A stretch of 33,985 nucleotides of DNA, taken from assembly GCA_937966115.1 (NCBI GenBank), contig CALCKX010000078.1, forward strand, positions 1-33,985. Reading direction: 5' to 3'. Below the pieces are notes generated by a model, which was given only the letters and a program-made list of their open reading frames with translations, was not told the origin of the DNA and did no database searches. The stretch is from an uncultured Chloracidobacterium sp. Its GTDB lineage: Bacteria; Acidobacteriota; Blastocatellia; Chloracidobacteriales; Chloracidobacteriaceae. Position numbers and translations under genes: made by a program. This document shows, one piece after another, positions 24,880 through 33,786 of this stretch (positions within the stretch are counted from its first letter, which is position 1; each line of letters begins with the position of its first letter).

Positions 24880-26670
24880 ATGACGCGACATATCGGATGG
24901 GCTATCCTCGGGCTAGCGCTGGCGGGCGGGCTTTTTTGGCTGCGGTCCCGCCCGGACCCTCCGCAGACCGACCTGGCGCGCTCCGCCCCGCGGGAGGCGT
25001 TGGCCTTTATCGAAACCGACTCGCTGCCAAGCGCGCTTCGCCGAATCGAGCAGCTCGCGTTTTGGAAAGCCATCACGCCAGCCATCGGCATGCCGGGACA
25101 GTTTGATGATGTCCTGACGGGCGCCCGCCTCATCGCGTGGCTTGACATCGGCCCCGCGGAAGCCAAGCTGCTGGCTCGCGCCCGCTGGGGCGTCGCCATC
25201 ACCGGAGTGACTGTCGAGGCGTCTTCACAGGCATCGCCGCGGCCTGAGCCAAACGCCGCGGGCAAGGCCGCGCCGGAAGCCGCGCCGCCGGATGGCGTGA
25301 CGCTCGATCTCAAGCCCCAGCTCGCCTTGTTGGCGTCCACTGGGCTTTCCGCCGAGCAAAACGCCGCCATCGCGCGGGAGCGCCTTCCGCTGGCAGCGCG
25401 CAAGCTGTTCGGACAACCGCCGCAATCCTCGGAGCAGCGTCTTGCGACCGGCTTTGTTCTGCGCCTGCGCCACCCGGAGCAGCCTGAAACATCGCTCTGG
25501 GCGGCTTCCGAAAACGACCTGCTCTTCTTAGCCAATGATGAAGCCGCGCTTCAGGCGTGCCTTGACACAGCCCATGGACGCCGCGCCGCCCTCGCCGACC
25601 TGCCGGCCTTCGGACGCGCGCGCCAAGCGGTCGGATGGGAAGCCGCGTTGCTCTTCGCGTTTGTCAATCCCCGCGGACTCGACGCCGCGCTTCGCCTTGG
25701 ACCGCTCAACTCAGGCCGGAACGACGCGGTATGGCTCGACGGGCAAGAGCAATCGCTGACGGCGGCCCTAGTCACCGGCCTTTCAGACGGGCTAGGCTAT
25801 AGCCTGAGCGTCGAGGGCGGTCAGGTCGCGGATCGGTATTATCTGGCGCTTCACCCCCAGATCGTCGCGGCGCTCCGGCCGCACTTTCCGCCGGCGCTGG
25901 ACGCCGCCGCGACGCAGCGATTCCTAGCTGTCAAGCCGAGCGAGCTCACGGTCGTCAGCTTGGCGCGCCCGCTCGCAGCGCTCGACCGCCTGCAAGCCGC
26001 GCTTGCCGCTCGCAGCAACGTCGCCGTCGCGTTCCTGAGCCGGGAGGCGGTTGCCGGCCTGCGCGAGCGATATGGCATCGGGGCGCGCGACCCGCTCGAC
26101 GATTGGCTTGGCGAGCAGTGGCTTTGGATTAGCCCCGAAGCGGCCGCAAGCGGGCAGGGCGTCATCGGGGCGCGCGTTCGGGACCGGGCGCGACTGCTGC
26201 CGCTCCTCGATCGCTACCTGCGCGCCGATGGGTCCAGCTTGGTCAATCCATCCCCGACGCATTTGGGCGTCCCGCTGGTCGTTTCAACCCGCCGCGACGG
26301 ACGCGCCGCATGCTTTCTCGACGACTGGCTTTTCCTTGGCGATCAAGTCGCGCTCGAACGCTTTTTGACTCGGCAACTGTCCGCGGCGGCGGCGCTGCCG
26401 AAGTTGCCGCTCCCGCCCCCGGACGCCTTTCTCTGCCGGTATCGCCAGCCCCAAGAAGACCTCCAAAGCGCCACGCTGGCGCTCATCGCGCTGACGCGCG
26501 CCGGCGCGGCGTCGCCGGCGCGTCTCGAAGAAGCGGCCGTCCGGCAGGCCATCGCCGCGCAAGCCGCGGCCAGCGGTCATGCGGCGCTGCGCGATGACGG
26601 ATGCTTCGGCGAAATGCGCTCGCCCATCGGCAACCTCGCGTACTTGGCTTCGCTGATCAACGCCCTGTGA
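24880..26670 (+). CDS. Membrane-anchored protein, DUF3352-like, function unknown
   Basis: 596 aa from the ATG at 24880, where MTRHIGWAILGLALAGGLFWLRSRPD gives a clean N-terminal membrane anchor. A GTG at 24847 is the alternative, and the ORF itself opens at 24640. The rest resembles DUF3352-type proteins: APREALAFIETDSLPSALRRIEQLAFWKAI near the start, and repeated pieces of the kind LLFAFVNPRGLDAAL and VSTRRDGRAACFLDDWLFLGDQVALERFL. That pattern, a value compared between model and self, is seen in that group. Most of it should be periplasmic. No catalytic motif was recognised. It is followed 50 bp later by rimO on the same strand. The family call is from pattern memory and moderately sure. 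Confidence 0.7.
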   Translation: MTRHIGWAILGLALAGGLFWLRSRPDPPQTDLARSAPREALAFIETDSLPSALRRIEQLAFWKAITPAIGMPGQFDDVLTGARLIAWLDIGPAEAKLLARARWGVAITGVTVEASSQASPRPEPNAAGKAAPEAAPPDGVTLDLKPQLALLASTGLSAEQNAAIARERLPLAARKLFGQPPQSSEQRLATGFVLRLRHPEQPETSLWAASENDLLFLANDEAALQACLDTAHGRRAALADLPAFGRARQAVGWEAALLFAFVNPRGLDAALRLGPLNSGRNDAVWLDGQEQSLTAALVTGLSDGLGYSLSVEGGQVADRYYLALHPQIVAALRPHFPPALDAAATQRFLAVKPSELTVVSLARPLAALDRLQAALAARSNVAVAFLSREAVAGLRERYGIGARDPLDDWLGEQWLWISPEAAASGQGVIGARVRDRARLLPLLDRYLRADGSSLVNPSPTHLGVPLVVSTRRDGRAACFLDDWLFLGDQVALERFLTRQLSAAAALPKLPLPPPDAFLCRYRQPQEDLQSATLALIALTRAGAASPARLEEAAVRQAIAAQAAASGHAALRDDGCFGEMRSPIGNLAYLASLINAL

Positions 26671-26720
26671 CGTATGCTAGGGGCTTTGACCCGATCCTCG
26701 CTCAACGGAGACCCGCCGCC

Positions 26721-28121
26721 ATGACCGCTCCGAAGCCAAGTCTTGGCATGGTCAGCCTCGGCTGCCCGAAAAACCTCGTGGATAGCGAGGTCATGCTCGG
26801 CCTGGCCGCCCAAGCGGGCTACGCCATTACCGAAGACGCTGGCAGCGCGGATGTCATTGTCGTCAACACCTGCGGCTTCATTGAAGAAGCCAAGCAGGAA
26901 TCCATCGAGACCATCCTTGAAATGGCCAGCCTCAAGGCCGCGCGGCCGGGGAGACGCTTGATTGTCGCCGGCTGCCTCGTCGAGCGATACCGCTACGAGC
27001 TGCCAGCGGAGCTGCCGGAAGTGGACGCCTTCATTGGCACGAACGAGCTGGAGCAGTTGCCCCGCTTACTGACTCGCCCTGACGCGACCATCGCGCCCCA
27101 TCCCGTGGCGCTCCGTCCGGGCGGCGGCGTTCCGGCGCGCGAGCGCGACCGCCCTGAAGCCGACTACCTCTACAGCGACGCCACCCCGCGCCTGCGCTCG
27201 ACGCCGAAGCACTACGCCTACGTCAAGATCGCCGAAGGCTGCGATCACCCCTGCGCGTTCTGTTCCATTCCGCGGATGCGGGGCAACCTGCGCAGTCGGC
27301 GCGTCGGCTCGATTCTCGCCGAGGTCGAGCGGCTGGCGGCGGAGGGCGTCAAAGAGATCATTCTCATTGGGCAGGACACCACCAGTTACGGCGAAGACCT
27401 GGGCTTGAAGAACGGCTTGGCGGATTTGCTGCGCTCGCTGGCGCGGATTGAGAATATCGCCTGGACGCGCTTCCTTTACGCCTACCCGACGCGCATCAGC
27501 GACGCGCTGCTCGACGCGCTTGCCGACGAGCCAAAGCTTTGCCCTTACCTTGACATGCCGCTCCAGCATGGCGCGACGCGCATGCTGCATGCGATGCGGC
27601 GCCCAGGGTCGCGGCGCTTCCTGGAAAAGCTCATTGCGCGCATTCGGGAGCGCGTGCCCGGCGTGGCGCTGCGCACGACATTCATCGTCGGCTATCCCGG
27701 CGAAACCCAGGCGGACTTTGACGTGCTTCTCGATTTCTGCGAGTCGCAGGCTTTTGACTGGGTTGGCGCCTTTGTCTATTCGGATGAAGAGGGCACGCCG
27801 GCTTTCGATTTACCGAACAAGGTTCCGGCCCGCGTAGCCGAAGCGCGGCGGGCGAAGCTGATGCGTCTCCAGGCGCGCATCTCCAAACAGCGGCTCAAGC
27901 GATTCAAGCGGCAGGTAGTCGAAGCGATGTTCGAAGGCCCATCCGACGACAGCGACCTGATCTGGCAGGCGCGACTGCCCACCCAAGCGCCGGGCATTGA
28001 CGGACGCCTGCTCATCACTGACGCCCCAGCCGACCTGCCGCAACCGCAACCAGGCGACCTCGTGCGGGTGGAAATCACGGAAACCCATACGCACGATCTC
28101 GTCGGGCGCATTGTCGCCTAG
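26721..28121 (+). CDS. rimO: Ribosomal protein uS12 (S12) methylthiotransferase RimO
   Basis: Radical-SAM methylthiotransferase that adds a methylthio group to the conserved Asp of ribosomal protein S12. 466 aa. UPF0004 domain with cysteines C15 (SLGCPKNLVDSE), C51 (VNTCGFIEEAKQESI) and C85 (AGCLVERY) binds one 4Fe-4S cluster. Radical SAM motif C174-xxx-C178-xx-C181 (CDHPCAFCSIP) binds the other. A C-terminal TRAM domain ends in ETHTHDLVGRIVA. LGCPKNLVDSE separates RimO from MiaB. The ATG at 26721 has GGAG 11 nt upstream; the longer ORF start at 26601 lies inside the previous gene and is rejected. The start of the next gene is 25 bp past the stop. Confidence 0.96.
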   Translation: MTAPKPSLGMVSLGCPKNLVDSEVMLGLAAQAGYAITEDAGSADVIVVNTCGFIEEAKQESIETILEMASLKAARPGRRLIVAGCLVERYRYELPAELPEVDAFIGTNELEQLPRLLTRPDATIAPHPVALRPGGGVPARERDRPEADYLYSDATPRLRSTPKHYAYVKIAEGCDHPCAFCSIPRMRGNLRSRRVGSILAEVERLAAEGVKEIILIGQDTTSYGEDLGLKNGLADLLRSLARIENIAWTRFLYAYPTRISDALLDALADEPKLCPYLDMPLQHGATRMLHAMRRPGSRRFLEKLIARIRERVPGVALRTTFIVGYPGETQADFDVLLDFCESQAFDWVGAFVYSDEEGTPAFDLPNKVPARVAEARRAKLMRLQARISKQRLKRFKRQVVEAMFEGPSDDSDLIWQARLPTQAPGIDGRLLITDAPADLPQPQPGDLVRVEITETHTHDLVGRIVA

Positions 28122-28146
28122 CCCGCCGCAGCGCGCGCCCGTCCCG

Positions 28147-29163
28147 ATGACGACCTCCGTTTCGCCGCCCGTTCTGGTTGAAGTCTCCCGCGGTCAGGCA
28201 GTCGAATCGCGCCATCGCGGGGCGATTGTCGCCGCCGCGGCCACCGGGGCCATCATCGCCGCCATTGGCGACGCGGGCCAGCTTTGCTTTCTGCGCTCAG
28301 CGGCCAAGCCCTTTCAAGCCATCGCCGTTATTCGCGCCGGCGCGCTGGAGCGATTCGCCCTCACGGAGGGGGAGGTAGCCATCCTGTCCGCCTCGCACAA
28401 CGGCGAGCCGGAGCATACGGCAGTCGTCGCGGGGCTGCTCGACCGGCTGGGGCTCGCGCCGGCCGCGCTGCGCTGCGGCGTCCATCCGCCCTTCAATCGG
28501 GCGGCGGCCGAACGGCTCAAAGGAACTGTCTTGACGGCGCTGCACAACAATTGCTCCGGCAAGCATGCCGGAATGCTGGCAGCCTGTCTGGCAGCCGGGT
28601 TTCCAACGGATAGCTACGATGATCCGGGGCACCCGTTGCAAGCCGCGATAGGAAAAGTCATTGCCGCCATGTGCGGACTCCCCATCGAAGCCCTGCCGAT
28701 TGGGCTGGACGGCTGCACCGTGCCGACCTGGGCCGCGCCGCTCGCGGCGATTGCGGCCGGCTACGCGCGACTGTTCGCGCATTCGCCTCACCCGGATGAA
28801 AGTCGTCGAGTGGTCGCGGCAATGCTGGCGCGCCCGGAACTCGTCGGGGGAACGGAACGCATTGACACCGACCTGATGCGCGCCGCGCCGGGAAGACTGC
28901 TGTCGAAAGTCGGGGCGGAAGGCGTCCACGTCGTAGCCGTTCCGCCCTGCGAGCGGTTTCCGGACGCGCTGGGCGTGGCCGTCAAAATCGAGGATGGCGA
29001 CAGCTCGCGCGCGCGCAACGCCGCCATGCTGGCGGCGCTTTGGCAGCTCGGCCTGTTGAGCGACGAGTCGCGCGAGGAGCTGGCTGCCAAGTATAGCCGC
29101 CCCATTCTGACGCACCGGAAGCAAGTCGCCGGCAGCGTTTACCCGGTTTTCCAGCTTGGCTAA
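28147..29163 (+). CDS. Asparaginase II family protein (Rhizobium-type L-asparaginase family)
   Basis: Member of the asparaginase II family, typified by the thermolabile Rhizobium etli enzyme; probably hydrolyses L-asparagine to aspartate and ammonia. 338 aa. Family features include VEVSRGQAVESRHRGAIV near the start, FLRSAAKPFQAIA, the Ser-rich ILSASHNGEPEH and the strongly conserved HNNCSGKHAGMLA. LDGCTVPTWAAPL and KVGAEGVHVVAV complete the pattern. I use the ATG at 28147; the ORF opens at 27997 inside rimO, and the N-terminal 50 codons there are a shadow. It follows rimO by 25 bp and probably shares its transcript. It is unrelated in fold to E. coli AnsB. Substrate is not proven by sequence. 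Confidence 0.85.
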   Translation: MTTSVSPPVLVEVSRGQAVESRHRGAIVAAAATGAIIAAIGDAGQLCFLRSAAKPFQAIAVIRAGALERFALTEGEVAILSASHNGEPEHTAVVAGLLDRLGLAPAALRCGVHPPFNRAAAERLKGTVLTALHNNCSGKHAGMLAACLAAGFPTDSYDDPGHPLQAAIGKVIAAMCGLPIEALPIGLDGCTVPTWAAPLAAIAAGYARLFAHSPHPDESRRVVAAMLARPELVGGTERIDTDLMRAAPGRLLSKVGAEGVHVVAVPPCERFPDALGVAVKIEDGDSSRARNAAMLAALWQLGLLSDESREELAAKYSRPILTHRKQVAGSVYPVFQLG

Positions 29164-29221
29164 CCGCCCGGCGGCTAGCCCGCCGCGGGCGCTCGCTTGC
29201 GTCAGGAGGACGGCGGCGCTT

Positions 29222-29251
29222 CCAAGGCGAGCCAAAGCCGGCAAGCCTTGG
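29222..29251. repeat. Inverted repeat in the convergent spacer after the asparaginase gene
   Basis: CCAAGGC (29222-29228) and GCCTTGG (29245-29251) form a 7-bp stem in the 96-bp spacer between two converging genes. A GC-rich inverted repeat (GGCGG / CCGCC) is nearer the asparaginase stop. Neither has a T-run. A bidirectional terminator is possible but unproven. Confidence 0.35.
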
Positions 29252-29259
29252 AGAGAAAG

Positions 29260-31491
29260 CTACGGCCGGTAGATCGCGCGGACGCGCCGCCCGCCATTGG
29301 CGCCGCCCGACGCGCGAGCCGCGCGCTCCGACTTGGCGAACGAAATCTCCGGCGCGGTTGACACGCCGCGCTCGGCATCCTCGACGCGCGCCAGGTTGCC
29401 AATCACCACATAGCGGTCATCAGCCGCCGTATAACGGGCGACATCGCCTGTGGCTCGCCTTCCCGGCTGAATAATCACCGCGTTGCCGACGGCGGTCAGG
29501 CGCTCGAGGCGATTCTCGCGGGCGGCTAAATCCACGTCCACCGTGTCAGCCGTCAGCGTCGCGTCGCCCTGCGTCAGCGTGACCGCGCCGGCATAGCGCG
29601 CCCGCCGCTCGGCATCGCTGTAAGTAAAGGCTTGCGCCGCGCCAAAGACTGGCGCGTCGCTCGACGCGGGGCTTCCGCCGGTCGCTGATTTGCCGGTCGG
29701 CGGGCGCGCTGGGCGGTAAAAGGCCGTGGAAACCTGCCCGGTCACGGTCAGGCGGCGGTCGGCTTTGAACAGCTCCAGCCGGTCGCCGCGCGCGAAGCTA
29801 TCATCCTGCCAGCAGCGGGCGTCGCCAGTAAAAACCGCCCGGTCCGGCGCGGCGCGGGCCTCGCGGGCGGTAATGAACACCGGCGCGCCGGGCTGACCAA
29901 AAAAGCCGGCGCTGCCGGCGCGGCGCGCGTCGTAGTAGGTTGTCCGCACTTCGCCGCGCGCCACATGCGAGCGCCTAGTCGTTGAAAGGTCCAGCTCGCG
30001 GGCCTCGGCGCGGGCGTCGTCGTCCCATACGACCGGAGGCTGGCTTTCGCCGCGCAGCTCGATCACCTCTTGCGCTCGGATGAACGTGGCGCGCTCGGCC
30101 CGGGCGCGGCGCGGGCCTTCCTCGAAAGTCACATCGCCGATTTGAACGACGCGCGTCAGATCGCCGCGCCCAGCGTCAAAGTCGGCTTCCGCGCGCGCGC
30201 TGGTCGTTTTCCGCGGCGGGCGACCCAGATTGGGCAGGGACGGCTCGGCCACCATCTCGACGCCTCCGACGGCGACACAGGCCTGCAGCTTGCCGTCCGG
30301 GTAAAAGGTGGCGTCAAAGCGCGGCGCGCGAATCGTTTTCCGCTCGCTGCGCGGCGTCGGCGCCAGCGGCGTCAGGGAGAGCGTCGCCACGCCCTCGGCG
30401 ACGGCGGCTTGCAGGACGCGGCCGCCGGGCGCGAAGGTGACGCGCAGGGCGTTGGCGCTCAGAACTTTTCGCTCGGGCGCGGACGATGCGCCGACCGGCT
30501 CGACGCGCAGCTGGGCGTTGCCCGTCGCCCGCGCGGATACGATGTCGCTGGCGCTCGCGCCCCGGGCGAAGTCCGCTTCCAGGCGATCGCCAAAGACTTC
30601 GCGCCGCTCGGCTTCGGCTTGCTGGCGGAGCGCGGCTTGCCCCGCTCCGACGGCGCGCGTCAGCTCGCCCGTCGGCTCAAAATCAAACGCCAGCGTCTGC
30701 GCGGTCAAGACCAAAGCTCTTTCAGAACTCTGCAAGGTCGCCGCGGACTGCGCCTCGACCCGACGCAACCGCTGGGCGTCATCGAGTTGGGCCGTCATGG
30801 CGCGGGCGGTCAGCGTATCGCCGCGCTGCGCGACCTTCGCCCCGTCGCCGAGCGTGAGGCGCTTTTCCCGGGCTAGGTACTCAGCCTTCCCAGCGGCGAT
30901 GAGCGAAGCCGGCTGATCGGGCTTTTCGGGCGCGACGGTCACGCGGACGGCTTTTTTCAAAGCCAGCCGATCCGCTTTGCCGTCGAAATGAGCGCCGACG
31001 GCTTCCCCGCTGACGCGTCCGCGGGCGAACTGCATTGGCTCGGCCGTCTCCGCGCTTTCCGCGTCCCGGTCGTAACGCAGCGCCTCGGTTTTGACCGTCA
31101 GCCCCTGCGCGGTGACAACAACGACGTTGCCCCTGAAATCGGAAACGCGCGCCGCAGGGTCATAATCGCAGTTGTCGGCGGTCAGCTTGCCAGTGAGCTG
31201 GCCCTGCGCGTCGAAGGCTTGTAGCTCGACGCCTTCCAGCTTGTGTCGCCCGTCCACAAAGGCGGTGTCCCGCTTCGCTTGCAGGACGAGCCGCGTCACG
31301 TCGCCTTCCTTGTGCAGATACTGAAAGTCGCTTGAAACGACTTCGATGTCCGGCGCGAGGTCGCGACGCGCCTCGTCGGGAGGGCTGGGCGGCGTCCGGC
31401 GAGCGACAAAGTGCGATATGAGGTAAGCCGCCGTCACGAGCGCGCTGGACAGCGCGAGAAATCGAAGCCAGCGTTGCGCCGAGGGCGTCAT
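29260..31491 (-). CDS. Large LptC/LptA (OstA-like) family protein, inner-membrane anchored
   Basis: 743 aa, related to the LPS transport bridge proteins. An N-terminal membrane helix (about 8-28) is followed by an LptC-like start (APDIEVVSSDFQYLHKEGDVTRLVLQAKRDTAF). Many OstA-type beta-jellyroll stretches follow, with phrases like LTADNCDYDPAARVSDFRGNVVV, GDARCWQDDSFARGDRLELFKADRRLTVTGQV and GAVTLTQGDATLTADTVDVDLA. So LptC and several LptA-like units appear joined in one chain, about four times the length of either E. coli protein. Such long proteins could build a bridge from inner to outer membrane. Its ATGA overlaps the nagZ stop, so the two are probably translationally coupled. lptB is not beside it here; downstream is the convergent asparaginase gene. 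The family call is solid, the exact role inferred. Confidence 0.8.
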   Translation of the reverse strand: MTPSAQRWLRFLALSSALVTAAYLISHFVARRTPPSPPDEARRDLAPDIEVVSSDFQYLHKEGDVTRLVLQAKRDTAFVDGRHKLEGVELQAFDAQGQLTGKLTADNCDYDPAARVSDFRGNVVVVTAQGLTVKTEALRYDRDAESAETAEPMQFARGRVSGEAVGAHFDGKADRLALKKAVRVTVAPEKPDQPASLIAAGKAEYLAREKRLTLGDGAKVAQRGDTLTARAMTAQLDDAQRLRRVEAQSAATLQSSERALVLTAQTLAFDFEPTGELTRAVGAGQAALRQQAEAERREVFGDRLEADFARGASASDIVSARATGNAQLRVEPVGASSAPERKVLSANALRVTFAPGGRVLQAAVAEGVATLSLTPLAPTPRSERKTIRAPRFDATFYPDGKLQACVAVGGVEMVAEPSLPNLGRPPRKTTSARAEADFDAGRGDLTRVVQIGDVTFEEGPRRARAERATFIRAQEVIELRGESQPPVVWDDDARAEARELDLSTTRRSHVARGEVRTTYYDARRAGSAGFFGQPGAPVFITAREARAAPDRAVFTGDARCWQDDSFARGDRLELFKADRRLTVTGQVSTAFYRPARPPTGKSATGGSPASSDAPVFGAAQAFTYSDAERRARYAGAVTLTQGDATLTADTVDVDLAARENRLERLTAVGNAVIIQPGRRATGDVARYTAADDRYVVIGNLARVEDAERGVSTAPEISFAKSERAARASGGANGGRRVRAIYRP

Positions 31492-32594
31492 GGCAGGCTT
31501 TCTTCCAGTCCCAAGGACTCGGCCGCGGCGCGGTAAATGACGGACAGGCGCTCCGTCGCGCGGCGAAAGGCCTCCGCGCTGTAAGGTTGCGGCGCCATCG
31601 CCATGGCTTTGATTTTGGCGATGCGATCAATGGACGCCTCCAGCCGCTGACGCGGGATGCGCCCGGACTCCACGGCGCGCGTCAGCGCCGACTGGGCCTC
31701 ATAGATCAGGTCTGGACGGGTGCAAATCAGCAGCATGTCATTGCCCGCTTCGAAGGCCCGGATGACGGCTTCGGAAAACTCGATGGTTTTCTGGATGGCG
31801 CCCATTTCGAGATCATCGCAGATGGCGATGCCGGAAAACTCCATGCGCTTGCGCAGCAAGTCGGTCACGATGTTGCGCGACAGCGAAGCCGGGATGCCGC
31901 CGTGACCGTCAAAGGCCGGATAGCTGGCATGGGCGACCATCACTGCTGGGACGCGCGTGTAGAGCGTGCCGAACAAATCGGCGTACACGCGCAGGTCTTC
32001 GTCCCAAAGCTGCTTTTCAGAGCGGTGAACGATCGGCAGCGCCTGGTGCGAGTCCACGGTCGTATCCCCAAGACCGGGAAAGTGCTTCCCGCAGCCGAGA
32101 ACGCCGTGGTTTTGCAGACCTTCGAGATAGGTCCCGGCAAAGCGAATCACCGCCAGGGCCTGATTGCCCCAGCAGCGCTCTTCCAGCCCATTGGGCTGGT
32201 TGCCGGCGACTTCAATGTCCAGCACGGGAGCGAAGTTTATGTTGAAGCCTAGCGGGCGCAGCAAGTCAGCGGTGACGACGCCCAGCTCGAAAGCCAGCTT
32301 GGCATCATCCGCGACAGCGATCCGCTTCGCCGCCGGCATGGGGCCGGCCAAATGCCGCAGGCGATCCACGCGCCCGCCTTCCTGGTCAATGGAAATGAGC
32401 GGCATCACGCGACTAAAGCGGCGAATGTCCGCGTTGAGTTCCGCCGTTTGCTGGGGCGATTCCAAGTTGCGCGTGAAGAGAATGACCCCGCCCGGCTGAA
32501 CCGACTTGATGAGCCGTTGCGCTTCAGCGTCGAGGGCGGGGCCTGGCAGGCCAATAAACAACAACTGCCCGATTTTCTGCTCGAGAGGGAACAT
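31488..32594 (-). CDS. nagZ: Glycoside hydrolase family 3, beta-N-acetylhexosaminidase NagZ-like
   Basis: Cytoplasmic glycosidase that removes GlcNAc from anhydro-muropeptides during peptidoglycan recycling. 368 aa from the ATG at 32594, or 373 from a TTG at 32609; neither has a clear Shine-Dalgarno. No signal peptide, as expected for NagZ in a diderm. Family marks are ISIDQEGGRVDRLRHL, GCGKHFPGLGDTTVDSHQALP with the Asp-His acid/base pair, AVMVAHASYPAFD, and the nucleophile Asp in AICDDLEMGAI. KHFPGLG has Leu where many NagZ have His (KHFPGHG); this variation is seen elsewhere in the family as far as I recall. The C-terminal stretch is Ala/Glu-rich and helical. Sits between mtnA and the LptC/A-like gene. 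Confidence 0.92.
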   Translation of the reverse strand: MFPLEQKIGQLLFIGLPGPALDAEAQRLIKSVQPGGVILFTRNLESPQQTAELNADIRRFSRVMPLISIDQEGGRVDRLRHLAGPMPAAKRIAVADDAKLAFELGVVTADLLRPLGFNINFAPVLDIEVAGNQPNGLEERCWGNQALAVIRFAGTYLEGLQNHGVLGCGKHFPGLGDTTVDSHQALPIVHRSEKQLWDEDLRVYADLFGTLYTRVPAVMVAHASYPAFDGHGGIPASLSRNIVTDLLRKRMEFSGIAICDDLEMGAIQKTIEFSEAVIRAFEAGNDMLLICTRPDLIYEAQSALTRAVESGRIPRQRLEASIDRIAKIKAMAMAPQPYSAEAFRRATERLSVIYRAAAESLGLEESLP

Positions 32595-32611
32595 GCGCGT
32601 TTGAGCCAATG

Positions 32612-33652
32612 TCAGTCGCCGGCAGCCAACCGGCGCAGCGGCGCGGTGAAGGGAGGATAGGCTACGCCACGCTCCGTGATGATAGCCGTGATCAGTTCGC
32701 TAGGGGTTATATCAAAAGCCGGATTGGCGACGGCGACTCCCGCCGGCGCGATCCGCTGGTCGCCAATGTGCGTCACTTCGCGCGGAGCGCGATCTTCAAT
32801 CGGAATCCCGTCGCCGGTTTCAAGCCTCAAATCCAGCGTTGACATCGGCGCGGCCACATAAAACGGGATTCGATGCCGTTGAGCAAGGGCGGCGACCATG
32901 TAAGTGCCGATTTTGTTAGCCGTGTCGCCGTTGGCGGCAATCCGGTCGGCGCCGACGATAACGCAGTCAATGCGCCCTAGCTTCATGAAGTGGCCCGCCA
33001 TGTTGTCGCAAATCAGCGTGACTGGGATGCCGTCGCGCATCAGCTCCCAGGCGGTGAGGCGCGCGCCCTGTAAAAAGGGGCGCGTTTCGTCGGCGTAAAC
33101 CGCGATGCGCTTGCCCTGCTCCACCGCCGCTCGAACGACGCCAAGGGCCGTCCCGTAACCGGCGGTTGCCAGCGCGCCCGCGTTGCAGTGCGTAAGAACC
33201 GTCGCGCCATCGGGCACGAGCGCCGCCCCCTGGCGACCAATCTGGCGGCAGACGCCGATGTCTTCCGCATGGATCGCCTGGGCTTCGTCAACCAGCGCCT
33301 GAGCCAGCTCATCCCCGGCGACGCCCGCGGCGCGGGCTTGCTCGAACTTGCGACGCATCCGGTCAATGGCCCAGAACAGGTTGACGGCCGTGGGGCGCGT
33401 CGCGGCCATCGTTTGGCAGATACGCTCAAACGCGGCGGGGAGGTCCTCGCCGGCGGCGACGCTGGCCTGCAAGCCAAGCGCGATGCCAAAGGCGGCCGCG
33501 ACGCCAATGGCGGGCGCGCCGCGCACGATCATGCTTCGAATGGCTTCCGCCACTTCCTGATAGGTCGCGCAAGTGCGGTAAACTTCTTCAGTTGGCAGGG
33601 CGCGCTGGTCAATCATACGCGCCCCGGCGGGCGTCCATTCCACTGTGTTCAT
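32612..33652 (-). CDS. mtnA: S-methyl-5-thioribose-1-phosphate isomerase MtnA
   Basis: Methionine-salvage enzyme that converts methylthioribose-1-phosphate to the ribulose form. It is an aIF2B-fold protein; 346 aa, the normal length. Motifs are [15 protein letters not shown], the catalytic-Cys region [20 protein letters not shown], and the Asp region [19 protein letters not shown], plus [27 protein letters not shown] use the ATG at 33652 ([10 protein letters not shown]); the ORF runs 46 codons further to 33790, but that part is Arg-rich and looks like leader. The short spacing to nagZ on the same strand suggests one operon; NagZ is not a methionine-salvage enzyme, so the pairing is probably of convenience. 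Confidence 0.95.
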   Translation of the reverse strand: MNTVEWTPAGARMIDQRALPTEEVYRTCATYQEVAEAIRSMIVRGAPAIGVAAAFGIALGLQASVAAGEDLPAAFERICQTMAATRPTAVNLFWAIDRMRRKFEQARAAGVAGDELAQALVDEAQAIHAEDIGVCRQIGRQGAALVPDGATVLTHCNAGALATAGYGTALGVVRAAVEQGKRIAVYADETRPFLQGARLTAWELMRDGIPVTLICDNMAGHFMKLGRIDCVIVGADRIAANGDTANKIGTYMVAALAQRHRIPFYVAAPMSTLDLRLETGDGIPIEDRAPREVTHIGDQRIAPAGVAVANPAFDITPSELITAIITERGVAYPPFTAPLRRLAAGD

Positions 33653-33704
33653 AGAAACTCGGCGCTTTCCGTCGTGAAGCGTCTCTCTGCGGTGGAGCTG
33701 CCTG

Positions 33705-33734
33705 ATACTAGGCAAGTCCGCCAGGGCTTGGCAA
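33705..33734 (-). promoter_or_regulatory. Candidate promoter before mtnA
   Basis: TTGCCA (33729-33734, minus strand), 18 bp, then TAGTAT (33705-33710): five and four matches to the -35 and -10 consensus. It lies about 55 bp before the chosen mtnA ATG and would drive the mtnA-nagZ-lptC/A-like set. Confidence 0.4.
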
Positions 33735-33786
33735 ACCAGCTCTGGGAGCTTGAGGCGCGCGGACCTTCGTCGCGCGAAGGCGGGCA

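Noticed and set aside
28297-29244. 315-aa minus-strand ORF opposite the asparaginase gene
   Set aside because: Antisense shadow without recognisable domain.
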